Source: Rachicladosporium sp. CCFEE 5018 (lineage: Eukaryota; Ascomycota; Dothideomycetes; Cladosporiales; Cladosporiaceae). From it: 61,358 nt of DNA. How positions within the stretch are numbered: position 1 is the stretch's first letter; each line of letters begins with the position of its first letter. The position numbers and the translations under genes are program-made. The stretch lies in contig KZ111143.1 of the NCBI GenBank assembly GCA_002077045.2, positions 1,084,297-1,145,654 on the forward strand, in the 5' to 3' direction. Positions 12,201 through 23,531 of this stretch are shown here, piece by piece. The notes below the pieces were generated by a model. The model did not search any database, was not told the DNA's origin, and saw nothing but the letters and a program-made list of their open reading frames with translations.

Positions 12201-13279
12201 AGTGCTGACGTCTGCTGATCGTACATGTGCTGGTCAAGTCCCTGCTCATACAGACGCCGACCTCTCGTATTCGATCGCTCCAGGGACGATGGCACGGCTG
12301 GAGGAGGACCTTGCGGTGGTGGTGCAGGTGACGAGAACTGAGCATTAGTCGCTGGTTGAGACGCCTCGGATGTGGCAGCAGTCGAAGATCGCGCTTCTGA
12401 TCGAGTGGTCGACGATGTCGTAGATCGCTTCTTGTCGTATGATGACTGCGACGGCGAGTGTGAGAGATCTCGCGCTGAGTCGTTCGGAGTGGGTATCTTC
12501 TGATCGTCCTCGCCTCCTGCAGAAGCCTGCCCGAGGCCGAAGTCGAAGCTCTGAGGATTTTGTGGTAGCTCTGCCTCCCGAGCCTCTTGAAGCTCTCGCT
12601 CTCGTTGCCTGTGCTTCTGGAAAGCGGTCTTCGCCATGTCATCCTCATATACTACTTTTCCAAGGCTCTTCTGTGACTGTGCGCCGCTCTTTGGAATCAT
12701 GTAGACCTTTTGACGTCCACCAAAGAGCACGTTTCCTTCGCCTGGTCGCGATCTGCTCATTACACTCCCTGCGTGCATTGATTCGTTCTCGCTGCCGTAG
12801 CCATCCTCGGAAGCGTATGAGCCATGCTTGTTCGAGTGGGCGAAAGGTGGTCGTATGGAGGAATTAATGGATCGCACTTCTGCGATATCAGAGAGTCCGT
12901 ACCCAGGAGCGCCGAAGTCGAACATCCGAGAACGCCTGCTAGGCTGGAGGACACTATCATCACTAGCCTTCCCAAGCATCGAGTTCGGATCGTCTTGCTC
13001 CCTGAGCATGCTGAAGCGCGCCGAAAGGTTCGGCATAAGCAGACTCGTGCGGAAATTATCGCTCGATGGCAAGACAGTGGCCAAATTGATCTCTGGCTTA
13101 GTCTCGATCACCCTCTTATTCTTCTTCCAACGGCTTGTAGCGCTCTTCTTGAGCCCAGGAGACACAGGCGGTGGTGACGAGAGCTGTGCGAGCGCATCTT
13201 TGTTGACCTCGACGCTCTCGTCGGTCTTCTTTCTGTTGAGGAATCGATTCATGGCGCTTCTGAAGCGGTTAGCAGGCAT
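9268..13279 (-). CDS. Large intrinsically disordered protein, function unknown (copy A)
   Basis: About 1300 to 1340 residues, rich in Ser, Pro, Gln, Arg and Asn; I do not recognise a catalytic domain. The N-terminus (MPANRFRSAMNRFLNRKK) is basic. It is followed by a conserved-looking block with short charged helices (QKHRQRERELQEAREAEL), long low-complexity stretches, and a C-terminal block with PRRRGTRRLFGIGRSES. The start at 13279 is chosen because the upstream in-frame sequence contains a GTAAGTACAT...GGCCAG intron in the 5' UTR; splicing it leaves a leader whose frame stops before this ATG. Near 9460 the frame ends early (stop at 9383), while the next frame continues with a plausible tail (QGFAFEQRTPPPPL) to 9268, so one base is probably extra at AGCAATGC. 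The 5' half is repeated beyond the assembly gap. Scaffold or cytoskeletal roles are possible but speculative. Confidence 0.75.
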
Positions 13280-13861
13280 TCTGGCCAGAACACGACGATG
13301 CTGGCATAGCATCTCCAATTCCACCGCCAAGGGCCACTGGGAGATGTACTTACTCGGTTCGCGCGTTTCGTGAGGTTGGCAAACGCGGTGCTCAATCTCG
13401 CGTTCAGAGCACACGGGTCGCTCCTTCTGCCGTGTCCTCAGGCAACCTCGCCCGCTTAACTGTGCGACTTCCAAGCAAGAGCGACCTAAGCGCTATTCGT
13501 CACCCCTGGAAGTTTTGGAGGGTATCCCCTGATCGATGTGGCAGGTGCGTCGCTCGTATGTGCCTTCCAGAGTGCGCGTTCATTGCCAGAGTTCGATTCG
13601 CCACGCGGAGATGTCGTAAAGACGCCAATGGTCTGCGTTCTCTGCAATCGCGAAGTCCTTCGGAAGTATTCTGCAGGTACCCGGCCCAAGGAATGCACGC
13701 CCAGACAACACGATCTCCTTCCTCAATGAGTGTCTTGCGCAATTGGTGACACGCAGTGTATGTCGCCGTCCGCTCCTGAAGATCCAGCCAAATTCTCGGT
13801 GGTGTCGATTGATGGTGAAGAGACCCGCAGGAGAACCGTTTGACACCGCAGTCACGTCTCC
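12200..13861. repeat. Left copy of a 1.66-kb near-identical duplication
   Basis: This interval is repeated at 13962-15622 with an offset of 1761-1762 bases and, by eye, about 50-60 substitutions plus a 1-base indel (roughly 3%). It spans the 5' third of the disordered-protein gene, its 5' UTR intron and upstream sequence, and runs exactly into the 100-N gap. Confidence 0.95.
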
Positions 13862-13961
13862 NNNNNNNNNNNNNNNNNNNNNNNNNNNNNNNNNNNNNNN
13901 NNNNNNNNNNNNNNNNNNNNNNNNNNNNNNNNNNNNNNNNNNNNNNNNNNNNNNNNNNNNN
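13862..13961. other. Assembly gap (100 N)
   Basis: Exactly 100 Ns, a conventional length for a gap of unknown size. It is bounded on both sides by copies of the same sequence, which points to two overlapping contig ends that were not merged. Confidence 0.99.
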
Positions 13962-15040
13962 AGTGCTGACGTCTGCTGATCGTACATGTGCTGGTCAAGT
14001 CCCTGCTCATACAGACGCCGACCTCTCGTATTCGATCGCTCCAGGGACGATGGCACGGCTGGAGGAGGACCTTGCGGTGGTGGTGCAGGTGACGAGAACT
14101 GAGCATTAGTCGCTGGTTGAAACGCCTCGGATGTGGCAGCAGTCGAAGATCGCGCTTCTGATCGAGTGGTCGACGATGTCGTAGATCGCTTCTTGTCGTA
14201 TGATGACTGCGAGGGCGAGTGTGAGAGATCTCGCGCTGAGTCGTTCGGAGTGGGTATCTTCTGATCGTCCTCGCCTCCTGCAGAAGCCTGCCCGAGGCCG
14301 AAGTCGAAGCTCTGAGGATTTTGTGGTAGCTCTGCCTCCCGAGCCTCTTGAAGCTCTCGCTCTCGTTGCCTGTGCTTCTGGAAAGCGGTCTTCGCCATGT
14401 CATCCTCATATACTACTTTTCCAAGGCTCTTCTGTGACTGCGCGCCGCTCTTTGGAATCATGTAGACCTTTTGACGTCCACCAAAGAGCACGTTGCCTTC
14501 GCCTGGTCGTGATCTGCTCATGACACTCCCTGCATGCATTGATTCGTTCTCACTGCCGTAGCCATCTTCCGAAGCGTACGAGCCATGCTTGTTCGAGTGG
14601 GCGAAAGGTGGCCGTATGGAGGAATTAATGGATCGCACTTCTGCGATATCAGAGAGTCCGTACCCAGGAGCGCCGAAGTCGAACATCCGAGAACGCCTGC
14701 TAGGCTGGAGGACACTATCATCACTAGCCTTTCCAAGCATCGAATTCGGATCGTCCTGCTCCCTAAGCATGCTGAAGCGCGCCGAAAGGTTCGGCATGAG
14801 CAGACTGGTGCGGAAATTATCGCTCGATGGCAAGACAGTGGCCAAATTGATCTCTGGCTTAGTCTCGATCACCCTCTTATTCTTCTTCCATCGGCTTGTA
14901 GCGCTCTTCTTGAGCCCAGGCGACACAGGCGGTGGCGACGAGAGCTGTGCGAGCGCATCTTTATTGACCTCGACACTCTCGTCGGTCTTCTTCCGGTTGA
15001 GGAATCGATTCATGGCGCTTCTGAAGCGATTAGCAGGCAT
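13962..15040 (-). CDS. Disordered protein, copy B, N-terminal part only
   Basis: Second copy of the gene that starts at 13279. It begins at 15040 with the same MPANRFRSAMNRFL start and runs about 359 codons into the gap; the rest is missing. The predicted protein is nearly identical to copy A: I find one clear substitution, Ser to Phe in TSEA(S/F)QP, although the DNA has dozens of changes, most at third codon positions. The 5' UTR intron (GTAAGT...CCAG) is conserved. Non-coding bases directly upstream differ more than the coding part. This is best read as the other allele or homeolog of the same locus, or an unmerged contig overlap. A real truncated tandem copy is the alternative. Confidence 0.8.
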
Positions 15041-15622
15041 TCTGGCTGGAACACGACAATACTGGCATAGCATTCCCGATTTCATCGCCGAGGGCCACTG
15101 GGAGATGTACTTACACGATCCACGCGTTTCGTGAGGTTGGCAAACGCGCTGCTCGGTCTCGCGTTCAGAGCACACGGGTCGCCCCTTCTGCCGTGTCCTT
15201 AGGCAACCTCGCCTGCTTAACTGTGCGACTTCCAAGCAAGAGCGACCTAAGCGCTATTCGTCACCCCTGGAAGTTTTGGAGGGTATCCCCTGATCGATGT
15301 GGCAGGTGCGTCGCTCGTATGTGCCTTCCAGAGTGCGTGTTCATTGCCAGAGTTCGGTTCGCCACGCGGAGATGTCGTAAAGACGCCAATGGACTGCGTT
15401 CTCTGCAATCGCGAAGTCCTTCGGAAGTATTCTGCAGGTACCCGGCCCACGGAATGCACGCCCAGACAACACGATCTCCTTCCTCAATGAGTGTCTTGCG
15501 CAATTGGTGACACGCAGTGTACGTCGCCGTCCGCTCCTGAAGATCCAGCCAAATTCTCGGTGGTGTCGATTGATGGTGAAGAGACCCGCAGGAGAACCGT
15601 TTGACACCGCAGTCACGTCTCC
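13962..15622. repeat. Right copy of the 1.66-kb duplication
   Basis: Direct repeat of 12200-13861. Beyond 15622 the sequence becomes unique (AGGGATGCCG), so this copy reaches further upstream of the gene than copy A, as expected if it is the continuation of the neighbouring contig. Confidence 0.95.
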
Positions 15623-17152
15623 AGGGATGCCGAAAGAATAGAGGCCCTAGCGAGGCTACGGCAGGGGCCTTCTCAATCTCCGGCCACGCGACTTTTTGCG
15701 CGACGCGCTCCTGCAAGACGATAGATTGGATCTGCTGGCGATCAATCTTTTTTTACTCACGGCAAAGTCAATACTATAGTAAGAGATACTGATAGCAGGA
15801 TGCGCTCATGTAGAGGACATCTCTCCCTATCGCACCTCTCCTGCACGGCGTGCAGAACAAATCATCGGCATGCAGCTGCAATCCCGATGGGAACTTGACA
15901 TGGGAGAAAGGGGAGCCCTGACCCGCATGGTTTCACCTCAGGGGTCCTTGGTTTCACACACGTCGTCGATGCAGGTACCGATCTCGCCCAATCAGATCCG
16001 ACTTTCCATCGACATGGCTGGACTCTGGACATATTCGGACGCACAGAGGTGATAGTGCGCTTCTGCACTACATCGCGTACACGGGGTGCTTTCCCCGTCC
16101 TTCACTCGCAACTGCAATTGGAAGAAGGTGCGACCGGGCGAGGTCGGGCATGGCCCTACGCAGCATGAATCATGACCCATGCAAACGCACGCGCCCTTCC
16201 CCCGGCAGTTTCTCTCCCCGCAGCATGGGTCCGACGGGAGCGGCACCATCACAAACTCAATTCGTGTCTCTCATTGGTGACGTCCCACCGAGGCTGACGG
16301 AGAGCAGTCCACTGGCGCGAAACCAACCCAGATCTATGCGAGTCGCTAAATGAGGCCCGAGGGCCTGGTCGATCGAAGCGTAGAAACGTGGGCAACCGAA
16401 ATATCGCAGCTCGATATTGCATGGCCATTCTTAATAGCGCTCCAACGATGACCGGATGTTGTGGCGTCGACGTGCATGTGCTCCAAGGAGATAACACAGA
16501 CGCCTCACTGCAAAGCTCACTGCAATGTACGATTAGTGCAATTGGGAAGCATAAGCTCGGTGGTATGGCCGTTGCCGCGAGATCACTATATCATTGATCA
16601 AGCCGTTTCCAATATAAGGGCCTACTATCGTTAATCGGCGAGGCGAGCAAACCCGTCGTTAGATCTCCTTCGACGGGTGACGTTGCGCGTCCGAGTCGCG
16701 ATATCACAAGCTTCGAGCCGTTGACAGTTGCTAAACAGGGATACACTGTCACTAATTGTTATGTAATCGACGCTGCCATGAGATGCTGTGGCTAAATGAA
16801 GATGAAATATACCAAACCATAGCATACGTATTCGCGTGCACAAGAATCGAGGCAGCCGATACGTTTACTCGGCGACACCTTCACCACAACCCGATCCACT
16901 CGTGCACAGGTCCAAAGCTCCCGATGGCGAGTGAGCCTCGCCTGTGGTTCTATCTAACACGCCGCGAGAAACTTGATTGCAATGCAGCAGAGAATGGAAG
17001 AATGTAGGTTGCGAATGAAGTCTGAAAGATTGTAGGTACTCGACAGCTCAGCTGCCAGCCTACACGAAACGAAGCAACCATTCCCTCTTCTATTCCCTTA
17101 GCGAGCGTATTTCCCTCCCAAGCCGTACCGCGATACGTCTCCTCCAAGGCAC
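15623..17152. other. Gene-poor interval
   Basis: About 1.5 kb with no ORF above noise on either strand, no recognisable transposon ends, no long simple repeat and no tRNA-like structure. Base composition resembles the other intergenic stretches, so an RIP-mutated element is not evident. Confidence 0.5.
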
Positions 17153-18020
17153 CTAAGCGCTCTGGTAGACTGTGATGCTGGACGAGCCAGAGCTCTGATA
17201 ACCCTCGGTGGCCAGGATCTGGTACGAGTGTGTCCCGAGGCGCATGCCCTTGGAGCTCCAGAAGTTGACGTGGTTCTGGAACGAGATGGAGCCGCCGGTG
17301 CGCTTTGCGGTACGGACTGACCAGTACTGCTGGAAGGTTGATGTGCCATCGATGGAGGATTGGTTCTAGGGAGGACGTCAGTATACAGGTCTGTATGTAG
17401 GAAGATGGGACATGAGTGTGGGCTTACGGTGCGGGTCTTGGTGTAGACATTGTATGAGCCACTGTCAGTGTTGAGGGTTCCCTTGTAGTTGCCGCCATCG
17501 CTGGGGTTGTACGTTCCGTAGTTGTCGACGATGTAGTACTCGACAAGTGGGTTGCGAGTCCAGCCGTAGAGGGTCAGGTAAGCGTTGCCGCTGGGGTTGA
17601 AGCTACCACTGTAGCTGATTGTGCGGCCGTTCCAGCCCTGGCTCCAGCCTGCAGTAGTGTTAGTCAGGCGACAGAATATCTTACAGCATGAGCTGGACGC
17701 AATGCGTACCCTTGCCGGAGACAAAGTTGCCAGTGTTTTTCCAGTTCACTGAGTATTGCCTAGGAAAGTCTCAGCTGGCCTGAGCATACACCATACGATA
17801 CCCAAGACTTAGCAATCCAAACATACCCGTTGTTGCCGTTGTTGTAGGTGACCGACCCGCCGCCGTCAGTCCAGTGGGAGTAGAAGAAGCCATTGCTGTA
17901 GCCAGTCCCAACAGCAGTACGCTTGATGAGATCAGTAGTCGCGGCAGGCTCGCCAGTGGGAGCAGCGAAAGATCCAACGGTCGCTGTCAAAGCGACGAGG
18001 AGGCTCTTGAAGGAAAGCAT
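17153..18020 (-). CDS. Endo-1,4-beta-xylanase, glycoside hydrolase family 11
   Basis: Secreted GH11 xylanase of 225 residues in four exons (18020-17827, 17759-17710, 17648-17428, 17365-17153). The signal peptide MLSFKSLLVALTATVGSFA is followed by a short propeptide ending in a Kex2-type Lys-Arg (LIKRT). The jelly-roll core contains NNGNNGQYSV, the nucleophile Glu in LVEYYIVDNYG and the acid/base Glu in ILATEGYQSSG. The three introns (67, 61 and 62 bases) all restore family sequence without gaps. It hydrolyses internal beta-1,4 bonds of arabinoxylan outside the cell. No carbohydrate-binding module or linker is present. A candidate XlnR-type site lies about 620 bases upstream. Confidence 0.97.
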
Positions 18021-18352
18021 GTTGGCTGTACAAGCGATAGGGCTGGTTTTGGGTAGAAGGAATGGAAGGAATGGCCTGAAAGTGATGCTGAATCGGAAAC
18101 ACTACGTTCGAGTACGTCCTTCTTATACAGTCTGACAGCAGACCTCGTCCAGATCAACCGGTAGAATGAGCCTGGTTTGTGTAATCAGGAGGTCTCTCAA
18201 AAGCCACTGTTTGACATATTGCAGTACTCCCCTTGGAACCTCGGCAGCGACGCCAGACCAGTGCGCATACCCGGCCATATTGCGCCTAGCAGCTCATCTC
18301 TCACCTGACCCACCGACGATAAGCATCGCCCTGCACCAGGACAAGTCCCCGA

Positions 18353-18362
18353 CCCCACGGGG
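18353..18362. promoter_or_regulatory. CreA-like palindrome upstream of xylanase
   Basis: CCCCACGGGG contains GTGGGG on the minus strand, matching the CreA/Cre1 consensus SYGGRG for carbon catabolite repression, about 330 bases upstream of the xylanase start. Short sites occur by chance; only the position makes it a candidate. Confidence 0.3.
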
Positions 18363-18642
18363 ACAGCACAGCACATGCGTCGCCCAGTCCTGCACATCTC
18401 ACCACCCACCAGTTCCATCACCTGCACGGCATTTACCCGACCAAAGCTGACCTGCAGGTCCCGGCACTCGTGACCAAGTAAGGCACGGCATGCGAGCAAG
18501 CGAGACAAGATGGCGGTCTTGGAAAAGTCTTGGGTGCGGATCTCGTATTATATACTCGCGCAGCAGGATGCGGCTCGGCGCTTGGTGTTTGGCGTTAAGT
18601 GCGCCAAGCTTGAAGCTTGGTTGTGCATCGTCTGCCTCCGGC

Positions 18643-18664
18643 TTTAGCCAAAATCCATATATGG
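18643..18664 (-). promoter_or_regulatory. XlnR-type GGCTAAA site next to a CArG-box palindrome
   Basis: The minus strand reads GGCTAAA at 18643-18649, the core bound by XlnR/Xyr1 xylanase activators. Six bases further upstream is a perfect CC(A/T)6GG box, CCATATATGG at 18655-18664, of the type bound by MADS-box factors. Both lie about 620-640 bases upstream of the GH11 start, a usual distance for fungal enhancers. The assignment is by motif match only. Confidence 0.4.
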
Positions 18665-19513
18665 GTTTCGTGATCCGCGACAAGCGCCGGGTTTGAGGCG
18701 GATCGTGTCGTTGTTGGTACGGAGATATGAGTTTGGGTGGTATGCATATCTGCTAGGTCCCTTGTACGACTCGAGTGATGGACTTTCAGCTTCACTTAGC
18801 GGGCGTTTCTCAAGGAGCGCACTCGATGCTACTGTAGTGCGATAAAATGCATTGCAACCCTGTACGCGTGTCAGCAATAGCATGGAGAGGGGAGCATGTT
18901 GCGTGAGCTCCAACAAGAAGTGGGAAGACTGGTGGATCCTCTCCGCGCGCCAGCCAACCGAACACTGGCCAACGCGTCGGTGAGAAAAGACCATCTGCAC
19001 TGGTCGCTTTCGCAAACCGGGTGCAGATAGTGTTCGGTCATGCTTCTGTAGCCCTTGCCGAGGCATGAGGTTACGTGAGATAGCTTCGAAGCAACTACAA
19101 CCGGAAGTGGCCAGTCATGGTCGCACCTTCCTCAAAGGATCTCCTGAACCAAAAAGAGCGGACGTCCCAACAGCTGCGGTCAGTGGTATAGCACACAAAA
19201 CCCCTCGTACTCGTGTTGACAGCAGCACAAATGACACAAGAGAAGACTGTCAATATCGTACACCAACAAGCTGTGCGAAACCCACCCCGAGCCTCGACAC
19301 ATGCTTGCTCCAGTGTCGCGTGAGCGACCCGTCGGTAATCTATGAAGCGCCTTTTAGTAGCACAGGGTATCTCCTGCAAAGCAGATATGGGGTAATCAGA
19401 AACGCCACATTACCATGATCATGCGTTCGTCCACCTCGTCGCTTGCGCGTCGCCCATGCATCTAATCCCATTCTTCTCCCAAGATGCAACCATGCGCCTG
19501 AGCGTCGTTCGTC

Positions 19514-22500
19514 TCACTCAGAGTCTTCCTTATCCCTCGAATGTCCATATTTCAGCAATAACTCCTTCGCCCGGCTTCTCTTGAGTTTCTTCGGTATCTC
19601 TTCTGCTGGAATGTCAGGGTAATCTCTGAGGATCTCCCATGCTCTGAGCTTCGCCTTATGCTGGCCCTTTATCAACTGCTTCTGCTTCGTGTTTCGGTTC
19701 GCGGGGATCACCAGCGTTGGTGGCGGGGGTAGGTTCTGTCGTCTGTTAGAGTCAGTGCTACCCAGCGTAAGGTGGCATGATGACAATGAAAGCGTGCTCG
19801 TTAGCGGAAAGTTGATGATGGCTGTGTCAAGTCCGAGGAAAACGGTGAGTGAACGGGAAGTAAGGCGTAGGTGGCGGTGGTGGTGGCGGAGTGTCCGAGT
19901 CTGGTGGAGGTGGAGGATCAATAGCCCGTCTTGAGAGTGCCCTGCTGACTGCGCGTCGTGATCGACGAGACTGGCCAAGGCCCATAACGTTTGCGACAAG
20001 ATCGTCTGAGACGCGATCGCTTAGGCTGGCTAGAGCGGGATCGGCAGCCTCAGCTGCGGGGCGTGTGGGAAGCAATATTACCCCAGGCGGCGGAGTATTA
20101 GTATAAGCATGGCTCAGATGGATAGGCACAGGGGAGTGCGAGAACAACGCGGGATCGGCACCTTGCGATGTCCAAGGGACCTGTGGCTCCGCAAGGCGCA
20201 CGTGAGATGAACCATATACGTACCTAGACTGATAAGGCTGACGCTGAGATTGTCCGTAAGTAGCAGCGCCGTTGCTGCCGTAAGAAGACGCGCTGTAGTC
20301 ATCAGGCGTACTGTAGCTATTGGTCGAAGGACGCCCATTCGTGGCCGGGCGGTAGCTGTCCTGCGTATGCCGAGCGTTCGATCGCCTCGAGACCGTCTGC
20401 TGCTCGTTCCGGTTGCGACCATTCCGAGATACAGGCTCGGGGTTTGCAAGACGTGCGGGAGGCGCCTGTCTCACAGGAGGTAACAGAGCACCAGCTTCAG
20501 GCTTGCCGAAAGCTTCACTGTAGTCTTGTAGACGTTGGCGCTGAACAAGCACCTGGTCGTAGTTGCCGCCGATGACGCAGTCAAGCATACTGGCAGTACG
20601 GTCCTTGCCGCTGTCAATGGCAGCAATCTGCCGTTGCAGGACGTTGTACATCGACCTGAAGCATTCCAGAACATCATTGATCTTACGCGAGCCTCCAGCG
20701 ATGTCGTTCTCCGGACGATTCGGGTCGACTATGGTCAGGCGGTCAGGTAGGGTCTTGAACGGCTGCCAGTCAATGCCTTTGCGGAAGTGGTAGGGAGGTT
20801 CCATTAGGAGTCCGACGCTGTTAATATCGAATCGGTTTCCGTAGTAGTCCAGGAACTTCATCAAAACCTCGCCGTAGTTCTGAGTCGCGTCCATGGCTCC
20901 GGCTTGGATCTCTGGCATCGTCTGCAACAGATTCGTGACTAGGCAGATGGTCGTGAAACCACCGATGCCACCCGAAAAGACTTCGTTCATTTCACGCATA
21001 AGCATCATTTGCTTGACCACAGAGACCAGTACCGGCATAGCAGGATACCTCTCCTTCCAGTCCAAAAAGGTGACAACAGCATTAGAGCCAGAATTGTTCT
21101 CGAACGACAAATCCACCTTGACGCCCGTGATTCTATCAACGAACTTCACAAGTGGGACTTTGGCACCTATAACACACGCAACTTCGCTGTTCTGTGCGAT
21201 ATTTCTCATGTACTCGCCGATTTTGCGAAGCGCAGTATTGGACCTTGCCAGATCTCTCTGGCCACTCCTGATGAATGTGGGAGACATGGCCACCAGATCC
21301 ATGTCCGCAATTGGAAGGTGTAGGCCGGCTGCGAAAGATCCGAAGCACCTCACCTCGGCATCCCGCGTATTAGGCCCGTACGCTCTGAGATGCTTCTGGA
21401 TCCGGTGCACGAGATCGGTGCGTGCATCTTGCTCGAAGTCACGCGGCTTGACAAACTCGTAGAAGTCGCAGATCTCTTTGTGGAGCCTGCTGTCACGTTA
21501 TTAGTAGACTGTGATGAGCGTTGTGACTTGGGCCCACTTACCGTAGACCGGTGTTGACAGTGCGAGTGTGATCCACTGTGCACCACGGCGTAGATGGCTG
21601 ACCAGGCTCTGCCTCCCACTCAGCTACAATGTCACCATACACACGCTCGTTGCGATCTTGCCGCTTCCTCTTCTTGTTATGCGGTCCGGTAAAGTGCTTG
21701 GAGTCGTGGCCAGGACCAAGACCTGTAAGATCAAAGGGCTGGACCTTGGTGCCAACTTGAAAAGGCTTTCGAGTCGAGTTCTGCGACAGTGCGGTGAGCT
21801 CGGACTTAGTCGGGATAGCGATGCCGGCAGGGGGTGGCGGAGGGCCATCGTCTTTGACAACGATTGGGGCTGAGGCCAGAGCAGTGGTATTGATGGGTGT
21901 GAACAAGGGAGCGAAAGCTGAGGTCTTGGCCATGAATTGCTCGTCATCAGTACGGCTTTGGTTCTCATGAAAGGATCCAGATCTGGTTCTCTTAGTCGGC
22001 GGCATCTCGAAGTCGTCAAAGGAGATGAAGTCATCATTCTGCGTGACGGCGTTGGAACTGGCGCGTGCGCTCGCCGCATCCAGCTTCGCCTTACGAATCT
22101 GTTGGACGATGTCTTTCTTTGGTGCGCCGAGTGTCTCGGGGCATGGCAGTGCAGTGTAGACGTCGGGATTCGACCACTTGGGTACAGAGTCATTGGTGCT
22201 AGAGTTTGTCTTGGCGCGCTTCTGAGGTCCATCGCTCTGATCATCGACCTCAGAGTCATCGTCAGATCCAAACCCAGCAGCAGGCTTGAAGCGTACGTGA
22301 CCTTCGTCCATGCCAGCCAGGCGCTCGGGCGTAGTCTCGCGATGAGACTCGACCAAGATATCACGTGTGTGTGCTGGCCTCGGGCCAAAGCCTCTGAAGC
22401 CGCCACGGCCACGCCCTCCACGTCCTCGACTCAGTGGACCAGATCCGGACTGCCGCATCTGCTGCACCTTATGCACTACTGCGGGTCCCCACTGCTCTGT

Positions 22501-22788
22501 GGTGAGAGTCCTCTCATTGGGAGCACGGAATGTGAACTCTTCTTGCTGGCGGCGCTCACCGGGCGCATACGCGTCAGCAGCCCCCCTGAACGAGAAGCCA
22601 CCGTCACGTGAATTGTTGTGGGCAACTTCACGGCGAGGTGGCGATTGGGGTGGGTAATAGTTTGGCGGCGGAGGGCGGTCATTGTAATGCGGCCGGTAGT
22701 GGTCCTCATCGCGAGGTCTGTCGTAGACGTCGTCGTGGCGACCGTAGTCACGGCCACGATCGTCTCTGCGACGATATGGATCCCTCAT
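19514..22788 (-). CDS. Non-canonical poly(A) polymerase, Trf4/Cid14 (PAPD5) type
   Basis: Nuclear TRAMP-type poly(A) polymerase of about 1000 residues. The first 415 residues are disordered and Arg/Asp-rich (MRDPYRRRDDRGRDYG). The nucleotidyltransferase domain has GSFAAGLHLPIADMDLV with the first two catalytic Asps and KVDLSFENNSG with the third; the PAP-associated domain includes GGIGGFTTICLVTNLLQ. Intron 1 starts with GTAAGT at 21541 and has a tandem CAGCAG acceptor (end at 21490 or 21487). A Gln/Arg/Tyr-rich linker and a polyproline run (about 19840-19920) precede a basic C-terminal helix region in another frame (KRSRAKELLLKYGHSRD) ending at 19514; the joining intron, roughly 19760-19850, has no strong donor (GTTCAC is the best), so this junction is uncertain. 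The family adds short A-tails to aberrant and non-coding RNAs for exosome decay. Confidence 0.9.
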
Positions 22789-23531
22789 GTTGGCGATGTA
22801 TGATGGAGAAGTGAACGACGTCGAAGTCGCGGAAACTCGAGAATGTCAGGTCACGTGCGACGGAAGAGGGAAAGTGCGCCGAAGGGCTTACGTCAACAGA
22901 ATTATGGCCTCAGGCAGCACTCATGAGAACTTCACTATCTCGAAGCATCCTGTACTCTACTAGCGATACGGAAGAATCAACGCGAATGAGTACTGTCTTC
23001 CGTGCTAGCACTGCTCTAACATGTTCGGCCGTGGTCGCACTGACGAGAACAGGGACGCCACCCGTGGTCCGTCATATCCTTCAAGACTCCTTCTCCACCC
23101 TGTTCAGACTCAATCTTTCCTATGCTTGCGCCTGCCCCGACGGAGGTCCTCTAAGGAGCAGTACACCGATGCACATCCCGTTGATTTGCTTGAGAAAGAA
23201 CGCACGCCAAATGTTTCTCTTGGACCCTTTTTGTCTCTCTTGTCTGGCGCAATGCTCTCACGAACCACGCAGGCGTCCAGCTGGTGGACATCAGCCCTAG
23301 CCTCCATCGGGACCACAATCTCAGGCGCTGGTAGCTTGTCGGCTTGCAGCCCAGGAAGGCAGCTGCGTCGTGGGCTCGCCCGTTCGCCTATATTGCTTCA
23401 ACGATGCTACGCTCGAGCCATCGTCTCGCATACGTGTAGCAGACTCGAGGTCTTACTCGAGCCACATCGCCTCTTGTGACCTATGACCTGAGTGCCGAAG
23501 GGGATAAAGTCTCGGAATACGCACATGTGAT
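22789..23531. other. Intergenic
   Basis: About 740 bases between the poly(A) polymerase start and the 3' end of the GCIP-like gene. A 152-codon ORF on the plus strand (23021-23479) has no recognisable domain and a shadow-like composition, so it is not called as a gene. Confidence 0.45.

Larger units (their letters stand above)
18021..19513. other. Long upstream region of the xylanase gene
   Basis: About 1.5 kb without a supported gene. It holds a TATA-like TATAAG on the minus strand near 18120, the motifs listed separately, and a 17-base near-palindrome (CCAAGCTTGAAGCTTGG) at 18604-18620. The neighbour on the far side ends here, so most of this is xylanase promoter or 3' flank of the poly(A) polymerase gene. 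Confidence 0.5.

Noticed and set aside
13280..13474. N-terminal extension of the disordered protein up to 13474
   Set aside because: The extension crosses a conserved GTAAGT...CCAG intron and diverges between the two copies far more than the coding part, as expected for a 5' UTR.
15623..17152. Degenerate transposon in the gene-poor interval
   Set aside because: There is no transposase-like ORF fragment, no terminal repeats and no obvious C-to-T (RIP) bias or AT-rich island.
23021..23479. 152-codon plus-strand ORF
   Set aside because: It has no homology that I recognise, an irregular Ser/Leu/Arg-rich composition and no supporting splice or signal features.
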